NCBI GenBank assembly: GCA_002305315.1
Contig: DBQQ01000005.1
Coordinates: 18,133 to 36,374 of the forward strand
Length of the DNA stretch: 18,242 nucleotides
Direction: 5' to 3'
From: Clostridiales bacterium UBA1390
GTDB lineage: Bacteria; Bacillota; Clostridia; Lachnospirales; Bianqueaceae
This document shows positions 1 to 7,053 of the stretch, one piece after another. The position numbers were made by a program, and so were the translations under genes. Every line of letters starts with the position of its first letter. Position 1 is the stretch's first letter. The notes beneath the pieces were generated by a model. It saw only the letters and a list, made by a program, of their open reading frames with translations, was not told the DNA's origin and did no database searches.

Positions 1-53
1 TTGGCGGCAAACTCGGGGCGCGGCGCATTTGCTGTAGCATAGACAACCGTCAT
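1..53 (-). CDS. Possible 5' end of an unidentified gene (partial)
   Basis: Reading leftwards from an ATG at 53-51 gives 17 open codons before the window ends (MTVVYATANAPRPEFAA). A good promoter lies immediately upstream, but its -10 box ends only nine bases before this ATG and there is no clear Shine-Dalgarno sequence. The message would therefore be nearly leaderless if this is the true start. The N-terminus faintly recalls the A-T-x-N-A start of RdgB-type XTP/dITP pyrophosphatases, but the key lysine is absent and the match is too short to name it. An 8-bp GC inverted repeat (17-24 with 54-61) covers the same bases, so a structured RNA is an alternative. Confidence 0.25.
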   Translation of the reverse strand, partial: MTVVYATANAPRPEFAA

Positions 54-62
54 GCCGCGCCT

Positions 63-91
63 ATTATATCATGCTTTTTCCGAAAAGTAAA
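63..91 (-). promoter_or_regulatory. Promoter directed off the left edge
   Basis: On the minus strand TTTACT (86-91) is followed after 17 bases by a perfect TATAAT (63-68). It would drive whatever begins near position 56 and runs leftwards out of the window. The -35 matches consensus at four of six positions. Confidence 0.45.
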
Positions 92-168
92 TGTGCGGCC
101 CAACTCCACTTACTGATACTCCTTTTCTCCATGCCGCATTCCCCGTTGAAATTTCCAGATGGAGACAT

Positions 169-195
169 AAAAAAAGCGCTGCCATACCAGCGCTT
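169..195 (-). terminator. Intrinsic terminator of hsp20
   Basis: On the minus strand a GC-rich hairpin, AGCGCTG (188-194) and CAGCGCT (175-181) around a six-base loop, is followed by a run of T residues (169-175). It lies about 40 bases past the hsp20 stop codon and fits a rho-independent terminator. Confidence 0.8.
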
Positions 196-234
196 CATCG
201 CTCTAATATGGCAACGCTCGTTTCGCTTTTGAGC

Positions 235-678
235 TTACTCAATAGCAATATACTTCTTGGTTTCCACCTGTTGCTGATCCTTCTTCGGAATCGAAAGCTT
301 CAGGATTCCATCCTCAAACTTCGCAGTGATATCCTGCTCCGTCACGTTGTCTCCTACATAGAAGCTACGGCTGCAAGCACCACTGAAACGTTCCTGACGA
401 ATATACTGTCCCTTCTTTTCATCCTCTTTCTTCTCCACACCCTTGGCCGCGGAAATCGTCAGATATCCATTCTCCACCTGTGCCTTAATATCTTCCTTCT
501 TAAAGCCCGGCAGATCCACATCCAGCTCATAACTGGTATCTGTCTCTCGAATATCCGTACGCATCAGATTCTTTGCGTGCTTACCAAAGACCGGATTGTG
601 ACTTCCGAAAAAGTCCTTTTCTGACGGAAAATCAAACCAATCATCCAACAAATTCTCTCCAAAAATACTCGGTAACAT
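235..678 (-). CDS. Hsp20/alpha-crystallin family small heat-shock protein
   Basis: A 147-residue ATP-independent holdase chaperone of the cytoplasm. Sequence signs: a short N-terminal arm (MLPSIFGENLLDDWF), then an alpha-crystallin domain from about residue 37 to 138 with the D-V-D-L-P-G-F segment and the F-x-D-G-I-L-x-L-x-I-P strand typical of the family, then a C-terminal tail ending in I-A-I, an I-x-I motif used for oligomer assembly. The length is normal. The ATG at 678 is preceded by GGAGGAA (685-691) at good spacing. The gene appears monocistronic: it has its own CIRCE-controlled promoter upstream and an intrinsic terminator downstream. Expression is probably repressed by HrcA and released on heat or protein-folding stress. 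Confidence 0.95.
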   Translation of the reverse strand: MLPSIFGENLLDDWFDFPSEKDFFGSHNPVFGKHAKNLMRTDIRETDTSYELDVDLPGFKKEDIKAQVENGYLTISAAKGVEKKEDEKKGQYIRQERFSGACSRSFYVGDNVTEQDITAKFEDGILKLSIPKKDQQQVETKKYIAIE

Positions 679-770
679 ATGTCATTCCTCCATTGAATTT
701 ACGTGTAAGGCCTTGATATCGGAGATGCTCTCCGGACTCCGGGACCTTCCCTTTCCCTTCATCTGCTACT

Positions 771-798
771 ATTATACACCCATTATTAGCACTGTCAA
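771..798 (-). promoter_or_regulatory. hsp20 promoter (sigma-A type)
   Basis: On the minus strand TTGACA (793-798) is separated by 16 bases from TATAAT (771-776). Both boxes match consensus. The -35 box lies inside the CIRCE element, so repressor binding would directly block RNA polymerase. Confidence 0.85.
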
Positions 799-812
799 GG
801 GGTGAGTGCTAA
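786..812. promoter_or_regulatory. CIRCE operator (HrcA binding site)
   Basis: TTAGCACTG (786-794), nine bases, GAGTGCTAA (804-812). This matches the CIRCE consensus (TTAGCACTC-N9-GAGTGCTAA) with one mismatch in one arm. HrcA is the known repressor of this element in Bacillota. The single mismatch contributes to the TTGACA -35 hexamer of the hsp20 promoter. Confidence 0.93.
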
Positions 813-824
813 TATTCACAATTG

Positions 825-850
825 TTTAACAGTTTTAATAATCTGTTAAA
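825..850. repeat. Inverted repeat across the esterase stop codon
   Basis: TTTAACAG (825-832) and CTGTTAAA (843-850) with a 10-base spacer form an 8-bp dyad that contains the stop codon of the esterase gene. It is AT-rich and lacks a downstream T run. It may be a weak terminator or a protein-binding dyad; the function is unclear. Confidence 0.3.
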
Positions 851-1536
851 ATTTTCAGACGATTCCACAGCCAATCCATTCCTGCCATGACCCTGCCGGC
901 CGGATCATTAAAATGTCCTCCGTCCTGCCAGACCAGTGTATTCTCTCGGATCAGCGGGTCTTCCTGCTGCCATTCCGCCATCTGTCGCGTACAATCCCCC
1001 ACACGCTGCATGTAAGAATTCTTTGTCTTCTCTTCTTTCCTGCCCAGACTTAGATAAGAGATGCTCGGTCGCTTCGTTCTATGTGTTTTTGCATACTCCA
1101 TCCAGCCGGCAAACCATAGAGATCCAGAACAGGAAGCACAACCATCGAACAGGCCACTTTCATAAAAAGACCATAAGGCGAATAGACCTGCCAGCGAATA
1201 GCCTGCGATCATCCTGGCCCGCACTGCATACGCCTGATCCGCCCAGGGAATCAGCTCCTCCGTCAGCCACTGCAATGTCCATCTTCCCTTTCCTCCGAAG
1301 CTGCTTCCGTCCCTATAGATTTTTTCCATAGGCCAAGGAGAATATGCATCATTCCAGTCCGATACTTGGAACGCGATGAGAAGACCCGGCGCTCCTTTTT
1401 TGTATCGTTTCTCCAATCGTTGAAACAGCACGTCCTCCTGTTCCCCGCCAGCCAGAATGAGCAGCGGAACCTCCTTTAAGGCGCCATCCGGTTCCCATAC
1501 GCTGCATCGCATCCCTTTCCATGTAAAATCCTTCAT
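835..1536 (-). CDS. Alpha/beta-hydrolase-fold esterase
   Basis: A 233-residue cytoplasmic protein without a signal peptide. It resembles the esterase D / enterochelin-esterase-like group of alpha/beta hydrolases. The nucleophile elbow G-Y-S-L-A-G (112-117, Ser114) and a late G-G-H-F (His208) supply two members of the triad. The acidic member is uncertain; the segment S-L-G-R-K-E-E-K (163-170) is a likely place, with Glu167 or Glu168 as candidates. The start at 1536 is chosen over an upstream in-frame ATG (1575) because AAAGGAAG precedes it at normal spacing and the MKDF start suits the fold. The substrate cannot be predicted. It is transcribed separately from the methyltransferase gene upstream, since a terminator lies between them. 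Confidence 0.8.
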   Translation of the reverse strand: MKDFTWKGMRCSVWEPDGALKEVPLLILAGGEQEDVLFQRLEKRYKKGAPGLLIAFQVSDWNDAYSPWPMEKIYRDGSSFGGKGRWTLQWLTEELIPWADQAYAVRARMIAGYSLAGLFALWSFYESGLFDGCASCSGSLWFAGWMEYAKTHRTKRPSISYLSLGRKEEKTKNSYMQRVGDCTRQMAEWQQEDPLIRENTLVWQDGGHFNDPAGRVMAGMDWLWNRLKILTDY

Positions 1537-1658
1537 GATCTTCTTCCTTTCTATCTGACAAATGGGCCATTGCAAAATAGATGAGAAATCATATGAAGCA
1601 ATAGCTTTTTTTAAGTTAAAAGCAGAGTCTGGAACAAAGCGGATGATTTTGCGACATC

Positions 1659-1784
1659 CTCATTACTGTATGAGCGATGTAACATTTTCTCTGCCAGACT
1701 AATGAGAAAAACCCCAGATTTCTCATTGGTCTTGAAGTGATGTAACAATTCTCCAGCTAAACCAATGAAAAACTATGGACTGTG
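1659..1784. repeat. 63-bp imperfect tandem duplication
   Basis: Two copies, 1659-1721 and 1722-1784, begin with CTCATT and share GATGTAACA plus an AATGA-GAAAAA-like core. The identity is moderate and was aligned by eye. A 9-bp hairpin AATGAGAAA (1701-1709) / TTTCTCATT (1719-1727) spans the junction. Confidence 0.5.
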
Positions 1785-1818
1785 AAATCGCAATGCTCTT
1801 ATGGAATGTCTTGGAAAC

Positions 1819-1852
1819 GAAAAAGGAGTCCGTGTATTTACGGAACTCCTTA
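1819..1852 (-). terminator. Intrinsic terminator of the methyltransferase gene
   Basis: On the minus strand AAGGAGTTCCGT (1840-1851) pairs with ACGGACTCCTT (1823-1833), with one bulged base and a six-base loop, and runs directly into TTTTT. It lies about 70 bases after the methyltransferase stop codon. Confidence 0.75.
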
Positions 1853-1918
1853 GGAGATCGTACTCTTTCATCCTGTGCAAATGATAAGACATCGTAGGCA
1901 TTTTGCAACGGTCCCCGA

Positions 1919-2671
1919 TCATTTTCGCGCTGCCAACATAAAACGATGAATCCTTCCCTCGATTTCTCCCTTTTTCTCCAATATCTCCTGAGCCCGATAC
2001 AGCTCTTTTCTGCACCGCTCCACTGAAAAACCAGGGAACTCCCAGGAAATCACATGCGCAAACCAGACAAGCGCTCCCACATCAAAAAATCGTATCGGAC
2101 GCATCGTTTCGCCCTGCTCCAAAATCTGAAACCCTGCCTTTTCAAACGCCTTCCGGCAGTTACGCAGATTCCATCCCGGATACGGCTTTTCCACACCGGG
2201 AAGCAGGAGTTCTACCAGCTCCCGATCATTATCTTCTCCCACCTGTTGGGTAAGAAAAATCCCGCCTGGCCGAAGTACTCTCTGGATTTCCCTGACTTCA
2301 AAACTTCCGTGACGATTCAAGATGATATCCATACTGCCATCTGCAAAGGGCAATGGTTCCCCCTCCTGCCATTCTCGCACATCGATTCCCAGTGGAGAAA
2401 GCGTCTTGCGGCATAGCTCCAGATTCGGCGCATAGCCCTCCGTTACGCTGGTAAGTTCGTACGGATGTCCTATGCTCCGCAAAAATTCTCCACCGCCAGT
2501 ATCCATATCCAGCAATCGATCCTCCGGCCTTACATACTTCTGTACCAGCGTTTTATAATCCCAGGGCAAGTCATCCTCTTCCTGATATCGTTCTTCTATA
2601 TGGGAGAAGTCCCATCCATGAATCTGCGCGATGGACTCCTCATACAACCATTGTGTTTCCAGATCCTTCAT
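1919..2671 (-). CDS. Class I SAM-dependent methyltransferase
   Basis: A 250-residue soluble protein. Motif I of the Rossmann-like methyltransferase fold is visible as L-L-D-M-D-T-G-G-G-E-F-L (53-64), followed by the acidic end of strand beta-2 (S-V-T-E-G-Y, 75-80), a P-L-P-F-A-D-G-S-M-D motif IV region (106-115) and R-V-L-R-P-G-G-I-F (131-139). These mark a Methyltransf_11-like small-molecule methyltransferase. The target is unknown. The ATG at 2671 has AAAGGAG upstream at nine bases. An in-frame open stretch extends upstream, but it contains no start codon and coincides with a potentially folded leader. The gene has its own promoter, which overlaps the end of the SGNH hydrolase gene, and its own terminator. 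Confidence 0.85.
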   Translation of the reverse strand: MKDLETQWLYEESIAQIHGWDFSHIEERYQEEDDLPWDYKTLVQKYVRPEDRLLDMDTGGGEFLRSIGHPYELTSVTEGYAPNLELCRKTLSPLGIDVREWQEGEPLPFADGSMDIILNRHGSFEVREIQRVLRPGGIFLTQQVGEDNDRELVELLLPGVEKPYPGWNLRNCRKAFEKAGFQILEQGETMRPIRFFDVGALVWFAHVISWEFPGFSVERCRKELYRAQEILEKKGEIEGRIHRFMLAARK

Positions 2672-2827
2672 CCTATACTGCTCCTTTCTCGCTGTTTTCG
2701 TGAAAATGGCGCAGTACCTGTCGTAACCCTCATACTCGACGCAGTGGTTATCCGTGGTGCTGCGCCGAGCCTCTACCTCGATATCGCATGCTTCATGCCC
2801 CTCCTTTTTTGACCTGCCATCATTGTA
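2672..2827 (-). promoter_or_regulatory. Long, potentially structured leader of the methyltransferase mRNA
   Basis: The leader is about 145 bases. GGCGCAGCACC (2756-2766, minus sense) pairs with GGTACTGCGCC (2708-2718), 11 bp with one mismatch. Inside, TAACC/GGTTA and GTCG/CGAC arms interleave in a pseudoknot-compatible order. A strong GGAGGGG followed by ATGs at 2796 and 2789 begins short frames that end quickly and are not in frame with the methyltransferase. A cis-regulatory RNA or a short regulatory uORF is possible. I cannot assign it to a known riboswitch class. Confidence 0.4.
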
Positions 2828-2850
2828 TCATCTTCCCATTCTGCTGTCAA
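2822..2850 (-). promoter_or_regulatory. Methyltransferase gene promoter
   Basis: On the minus strand TTGACA (2845-2850), 17 bases, TACAAT (2822-2827). The -35 hexamer includes the TGA stop codon of the preceding SGNH hydrolase gene. Confidence 0.8.
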
Positions 2851-3887
2851 TCCTGCGTCAGGCAGGCCAGTATCGTCTGCGCATAGATCCTGACCAGAAA
2901 ATCATTGGGGTGGTTGATTCCATTTCCTGTCATATCCTCGAATCGCTTTCTGGACAACAAATAGGCGCTCATCTCCGTCATATCTGCCACGCCTACCCCA
3001 GGATAACCACTTGCCAAATGCCGCAGGCTCCACACATACTCTGGCTGATACCGCGTCCATCCTGCACCGTCTGGATTCGGCAGCATCGTACTCACGAGCA
3101 GAAATTCTGTCCGCGGCAGATTCCTCCGTGTGGACGCGATGATCTGTTCAATCTGTTCTTCATATTTCCTGGGGTGTACGCCATCATTCATGCCAAACCC
3201 CAAAATGACTAAGTCCGGCTTATACGGCAGAATCCGCTCTTCTACCTGTCTTTCTCCCCATTCTGCTGTCTTGCCCCCAACAGCCCGGTTCACGCCTTCT
3301 ATAGGACATCCATATTTGTGATGCAGCATTCGCGTAAGAATCTCCGAAAGAATCGGCATATACGGAGGAACCTTCCAATGACCGCTGGCATCGCACCCCT
3401 CCATAATACTATCCCCCAGATAGACAATCGTCACCGGTTCCTTCTGCTTCCATTTTTCCGAAAGACCTGGCAGCCGATATAACTGTCCTTCCGGTATCGG
3501 CCCCCGCCACCGATCCTGATGTGTATAGGTGACGCATACCTGGTGGGCTGCATAGATGTCCCCGCGGTCATAACGAATATACCGTCCCGCTTCTGCCAGA
3601 CTGGCAATGGGGACTTCCGTTCCGTGTGGGGGATAAAATTCCTCGTACCCCCAGCACGGAATTCTCGATTCCTCCGTCCGAAACAGATATCCCCCGTTCA
3701 GGATATAATCTTTCCCTTCTTCATACGTCACCTTTTGATCCGAAGAACACACCTCCAGAATTTTTTCCGGTATATAGAGAAGAGGGGCCGCAGATACGAC
3801 CCCATCCTGTCCCTGTATGTACATGATGCTTTCTTCATAAACGATATTTCCACTCCATATCGGCTGCATGTACTCCTCTGTTTTCAT
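2847..3887 (-). CDS. SGNH/GDSL-type hydrolase (probable carbohydrate acyl-esterase)
   Basis: A 346-residue protein without a signal peptide. An N-terminal region of about 150 residues has no domain I recognise. The C-terminal SGNH domain shows block I G-D-S-I-M-E-G (158-164, Ser160), block II G-G-K-T-A (204-208), block III G-F-G-M-N-D (230-235, Asn234) and block V N-H-P-N-D (His326). The Asp usually three residues before the His is replaced by Gly323, so it would work as a Ser-His dyad or take its acid from elsewhere. The start overlaps the isomerase stop as ATGA, indicating translational coupling; GGAGGAG lies about 11 bases upstream. As last gene of the rhamnosidase operon it probably removes acyl, perhaps acetyl, groups from imported glycans; that role is inferred from context. 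Confidence 0.85.
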   Translation of the reverse strand: MKTEEYMQPIWSGNIVYEESIMYIQGQDGVVSAAPLLYIPEKILEVCSSDQKVTYEEGKDYILNGGYLFRTEESRIPCWGYEEFYPPHGTEVPIASLAEAGRYIRYDRGDIYAAHQVCVTYTHQDRWRGPIPEGQLYRLPGLSEKWKQKEPVTIVYLGDSIMEGCDASGHWKVPPYMPILSEILTRMLHHKYGCPIEGVNRAVGGKTAEWGERQVEERILPYKPDLVILGFGMNDGVHPRKYEEQIEQIIASTRRNLPRTEFLLVSTMLPNPDGAGWTRYQPEYVWSLRHLASGYPGVGVADMTEMSAYLLSRKRFEDMTGNGINHPNDFLVRIYAQTILACLTQD

Positions 3888-4456
3888 TCCTCCGGTTTCT
3901 CCTCCAACTGCAGCGGAAAATCTCCCAGATGCTCTACTTTAAATCCGTTTTTCTTATACGTCTCATAATCAAAGGCCTCCAGCTCGTCAATCGCCAGTTT
4001 ATGAAACTCATAAAAGTTATGCCACCACTCGTATCCACTGCCCAGCTCTGCATTCAGGTAAGCATCCGCAATATCGCACCCCATCTGCGGCGCTACATAG
4101 AACGCTCCCATCGCCAGCACGTTCACTCCATTGCCCGTAATCGCCCGTAACGCTGCCGGTACGCTCTCTACGACGCCCGCATGTACATGGGGACACTTAC
4201 TGGCCGCGATGTGAATCCCCATGCCCGTTCCGCAGAAGATCAGAGCCCGTTCAAATTCTCCCTCTGCAATCATACTGCCTACACGTAGTCCCACGCGATG
4301 AAACATCATCTCCGTGTCTTCCGTATCAGGATCTGTCACACCTACGTCAGTGATCTTCCAGCCCTTCCGTTTCAAATGAGCAACAACCGCCTCTTTTAAC
4401 GGATACCCTGCAAAATCTGCTCCTACCAACAAATACTTCTCCTTGACTGTTTTCAT
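3884..4456 (-). CDS. RpiB/LacA/LacB-fold sugar isomerase, divergent
   Basis: A 190-residue cytoplasmic protein of the ribose-5-phosphate isomerase B family. It shows the N-terminal G-A-D-F-A-G (12-17) and the catalytic-cysteine loop I-F-C-G-T-G-M-G-I-H-I-A-A (73-85, Cys75). It is about 40 residues longer than typical RpiB. By-eye comparison with E. coli RpiB suggests that the His after the first Asp is Phe15, that the His of the H-N-D region is lost (G-N-G at 108-110), and that the C-terminal phosphate-binding arginines are replaced by a W-W-H-N-F-Y segment. It may therefore isomerise something other than an ordinary pentose phosphate. It lies 20 bases after the rhamnosidase gene with GGAGAG before the ATG and is coupled to the SGNH gene. 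Confidence 0.82.
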   Translation of the reverse strand: MKTVKEKYLLVGADFAGYPLKEAVVAHLKRKGWKITDVGVTDPDTEDTEMMFHRVGLRVGSMIAEGEFERALIFCGTGMGIHIAASKCPHVHAGVVESVPAALRAITGNGVNVLAMGAFYVAPQMGCDIADAYLNAELGSGYEWWHNFYEFHKLAIDELEAFDYETYKKNGFKVEHLGDFPLQLEEKPEE

Positions 4457-4476
4457 AATTCTGCTCTCCTTTCAAT

Positions 4477-7038
4477 TTATGCCTCTTCTAAGGGCTCACA
4501 ATAATGATGAAATCCACTTCCGATTTCTTCTTCCTTTCCGGCAAACACCACCGATGCTTTCATTCCAAACGGGATCGTCACGTATAAATGTGCATTTCCA
4601 TACCGTTTTACCCATCGTACCGTGATATCCCCCATGGGGGTCTCTACGGTGGCCTGAGCCGATGATAGATTTTTCGGCATATAGGGTCTGATCCGTGCTT
4701 TTCTCCACCCCGCTTCCACGGGTCTGATTCCTGCCAGATACGCGTAGAACCAGTAATCTACCGCTCCATACATGGGATGATTATGAGAATTCATCGTCGG
4801 GTTTTTCTTCAGCTCAAACCGTTCCCATATCGTGGTCGCTTCCTGTTGAATCATGTATCCAAAGGATGGATAATCCTCTTTCACCAACAGATGCCACGCC
4901 TCTTCCAGATATCCATACTGACTCAATACTTCCAGCATATAGCGTGTACACAGATTGCCCGTGGTGAACTGATAATTCCTCTCCACCAGATCATTCCGCA
5001 GACGTTCGGCAGCCTTCTGTCTTCCGTCCTCCGGCAGGATTCCCAGCCACAGCGCAAAGGCCTGACAGCCTTCGGAGCCCGTTCCTACACGAGCAGTTTC
5101 CTCGTCATACCAATGACATAAAAAGGCGTCTCGAATCGCATTCGCACGGCTCTGGAAGTTTTTCTGATCCTCTTCTTTGCCCAGCGCTTCTGCGAATTTT
5201 GCTAAAAGAACATTGTTCAGATAATGATACCCTGTGGACATGAGTTCCCCTGGCGTGACCTCCGACGCCGCCCATTCGCTGCCTTTACAGGCATATTCTG
5301 GAGCCGCCCAGTCTCCATAATAGCTGTACTGTACGATATGACCTTCCGAACGGCTTTCCAGGTAATCATCCCATGCCCGAAACGCTTCATATCCTTCTCG
5401 AAGGATCTCCGTGTTTCCGGTCTGCATCCAGGCCTCCTTGGCCGCAATCAGAAACGATGAACAGACAGGATCCGCTGGTCGGCCGCCAAATGCAAAGGGC
5501 GCCGTACATGTAATCTCGCCATCTTGTCCCTGTACATCCATCAAATCCCGCACTACTTTAGGAAATATTCTTCCGATCTCAAAGTTATAAGGCGTCGCCT
5601 CAAAGCGTACCGTGGCATCATTCATCCACCCCATACGCTCATCCCTCTGCGGGCAATCCGTCAAGATACTGTGCAGATTCGATTTTTCCGTCTGCACTGC
5701 ATTATGGTGAATCGTATTGATCCATGGATTTCCACAGCGGAAACTACTTCTACTTCCGATATCCGTATAACGACTAACGGCCCATATATCTTCTTTTTTC
5801 AACGGTTCCGACAGGCCTGTAATCTGCGCGTATCGGAAGCCATGATATGTAAAACGAGGCTCCCATACCGTCAGATCTCTTTCGTCTCCTGATGCGATAT
5901 ACTGATCTACACAAGCAGCATTGCGCAGCGGATCCAAAAATAACGTTCCATCCTCATTCAGAAATTCCATGTGTGAAATCGTGATCTTCTGTCCTGCGGA
6001 AAGATGTGACGGCAAACGCAATCGACAGACCCCCGCAATATTCTGCCCGAAGTCCACACTCCATACGCCCGGCTGAATCATACTTACGGAGATGGCCGAA
6101 TAGATTTCCTGATTCTTGACCGGCTCCAGCGTTTGCGGCATGAACTTCTGTCCCGGCGCCGGCAGGATTCTGACCGGTTTCTCCGCCGGTTTGCCTGCTA
6201 CACATCCCCAATCCCGCAGCGTATAGGATGCATCGTAAATCTCTCCGTCGAAAATATTGCTGCGGCGAATGGGACCGTATTGATATCGCCAGCTCGGATC
6301 TGTATAGATCCAGCGAACATGTCCCCCTTCATATTCAAGCCGCAATACCGCGGACAGCTGCGTCTCTCCCACATAGGCCGGTATCATTCCCGTCAGCTTA
6401 TAGCAGACATTTTCCGGAGCGCGCCATCCGGTGGCCGCCTGAATCGCCAAGCAGTTTTCTCCTTCCTGGAAATAATCGGCTAATTCCGGAAACACCGCGT
6501 AATACGCCCGTTTCTCGTATTCTGAAAAGGCAGGATCCATATAGCGGTCTTCCACTGCCTGTCCATTCACCACGATCTTCTGATACCCTAATCCGCTGGA
6601 AAACAGACAGGCCGAACGCACCTTTCCCTCTACGCGAAATCTCTTTTCAAAATAGACCACGCCATTCGGCTTAGGCCTCTCTTCTCCTATCCATTGTCCA
6701 GGCCACGGATCCAGTCTGCCGTAACAGAAACGAATGCTCGTACATTCACTCGGATTGCCATAGACATCCTGCACCTCCAGAGACAACGTACAGATCTCAC
6801 CCGCCTCGAAGGCTTTTCCCTGATACCGGCAGCTTTGTTCCCGGCTTTCTACCCAACCGGTATCCCACAACTCTTTTTGTGTATTGGCCACACGGATCCG
6901 GTATGCTTTTTGATAATTATCATCTGCCATCCCGGCAACCGCCCAAGTAATGGACGGAGCGAGACTCTCGATCACACAGCAATCACTCTGCTCCGAAATT
7001 CTGCCATTCTCTAATCGGATTCTGTATGGAATATTCAT
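4477..7038 (-). CDS. GH78 alpha-L-rhamnosidase
   Basis: An 853-residue enzyme expected to release terminal alpha-L-rhamnose from oligosaccharides or plant glycosides by an inverting mechanism. Domain order fits GH78: beta-sandwich domains up to about residue 420 (W-I-G at 116-118 opens the Bac_rhamnosid N region), an (alpha/alpha)6 catalytic domain from about 425 to 770, and a C-terminal beta domain. Hallmarks are D-C-P-Q-R-D-E-R-M-G-W-M-N-D (461-474), Y-G-D-W (574-577) and T-T-I-W-E-R (735-740), supplying the conserved active-site carboxylates Asp461, Glu467, Asp474 and Glu739. There is no signal peptide, so it acts in the cytoplasm on imported substrate. It starts 15 bases after the second permease gene, with AGAGGGGG as ribosome binding site. 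Confidence 0.95.
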   Translation of the reverse strand: MNIPYRIRLENGRISEQSDCCVIESLAPSITWAVAGMADDNYQKAYRIRVANTQKELWDTGWVESREQSCRYQGKAFEAGEICTLSLEVQDVYGNPSECTSIRFCYGRLDPWPGQWIGEERPKPNGVVYFEKRFRVEGKVRSACLFSSGLGYQKIVVNGQAVEDRYMDPAFSEYEKRAYYAVFPELADYFQEGENCLAIQAATGWRAPENVCYKLTGMIPAYVGETQLSAVLRLEYEGGHVRWIYTDPSWRYQYGPIRRSNIFDGEIYDASYTLRDWGCVAGKPAEKPVRILPAPGQKFMPQTLEPVKNQEIYSAISVSMIQPGVWSVDFGQNIAGVCRLRLPSHLSAGQKITISHMEFLNEDGTLFLDPLRNAACVDQYIASGDERDLTVWEPRFTYHGFRYAQITGLSEPLKKEDIWAVSRYTDIGSRSSFRCGNPWINTIHHNAVQTEKSNLHSILTDCPQRDERMGWMNDATVRFEATPYNFEIGRIFPKVVRDLMDVQGQDGEITCTAPFAFGGRPADPVCSSFLIAAKEAWMQTGNTEILREGYEAFRAWDDYLESRSEGHIVQYSYYGDWAAPEYACKGSEWAASEVTPGELMSTGYHYLNNVLLAKFAEALGKEEDQKNFQSRANAIRDAFLCHWYDEETARVGTGSEGCQAFALWLGILPEDGRQKAAERLRNDLVERNYQFTTGNLCTRYMLEVLSQYGYLEEAWHLLVKEDYPSFGYMIQQEATTIWERFELKKNPTMNSHNHPMYGAVDYWFYAYLAGIRPVEAGWRKARIRPYMPKNLSSAQATVETPMGDITVRWVKRYGNAHLYVTIPFGMKASVVFAGKEEEIGSGFHHYCEPLEEA

Positions 7039-7053
7039 CTGTTGTTCCCCCTC

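Larger units (their letters stand above)
1576..1918. other. Non-coding stretch with duplicated segment and terminator
   Basis: These 343 bases between the methyltransferase and esterase genes contain the methyltransferase terminator, a 63-bp imperfect tandem duplication with hairpins, and upstream sequence for the esterase in which I see no convincing promoter. Short open frames here overlap the terminator hairpin and lack ribosome binding sites, so I do not call a gene. Confidence 0.6.

Noticed and set aside
1723..1908. 61-codon minus-strand ORF in the gap after the methyltransferase gene.
   Set aside because: It runs through the terminator hairpin and the duplicated segment and has no recognisable product or ribosome binding site.
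2672..2825. N-terminal extension of the methyltransferase through an in-frame open stretch.
   Set aside because: No ATG, GTG or TTG occurs in that frame, and the annotated ATG has a good ribosome binding site.
6228..6674. Plus-strand ORF of 148 codons opposite the rhamnosidase gene, and similar long plus-strand frames opposite other genes.
   Set aside because: They are antisense shadows of well-supported genes, with Pro/Arg/Ser-rich translations and no ribosome binding sites.
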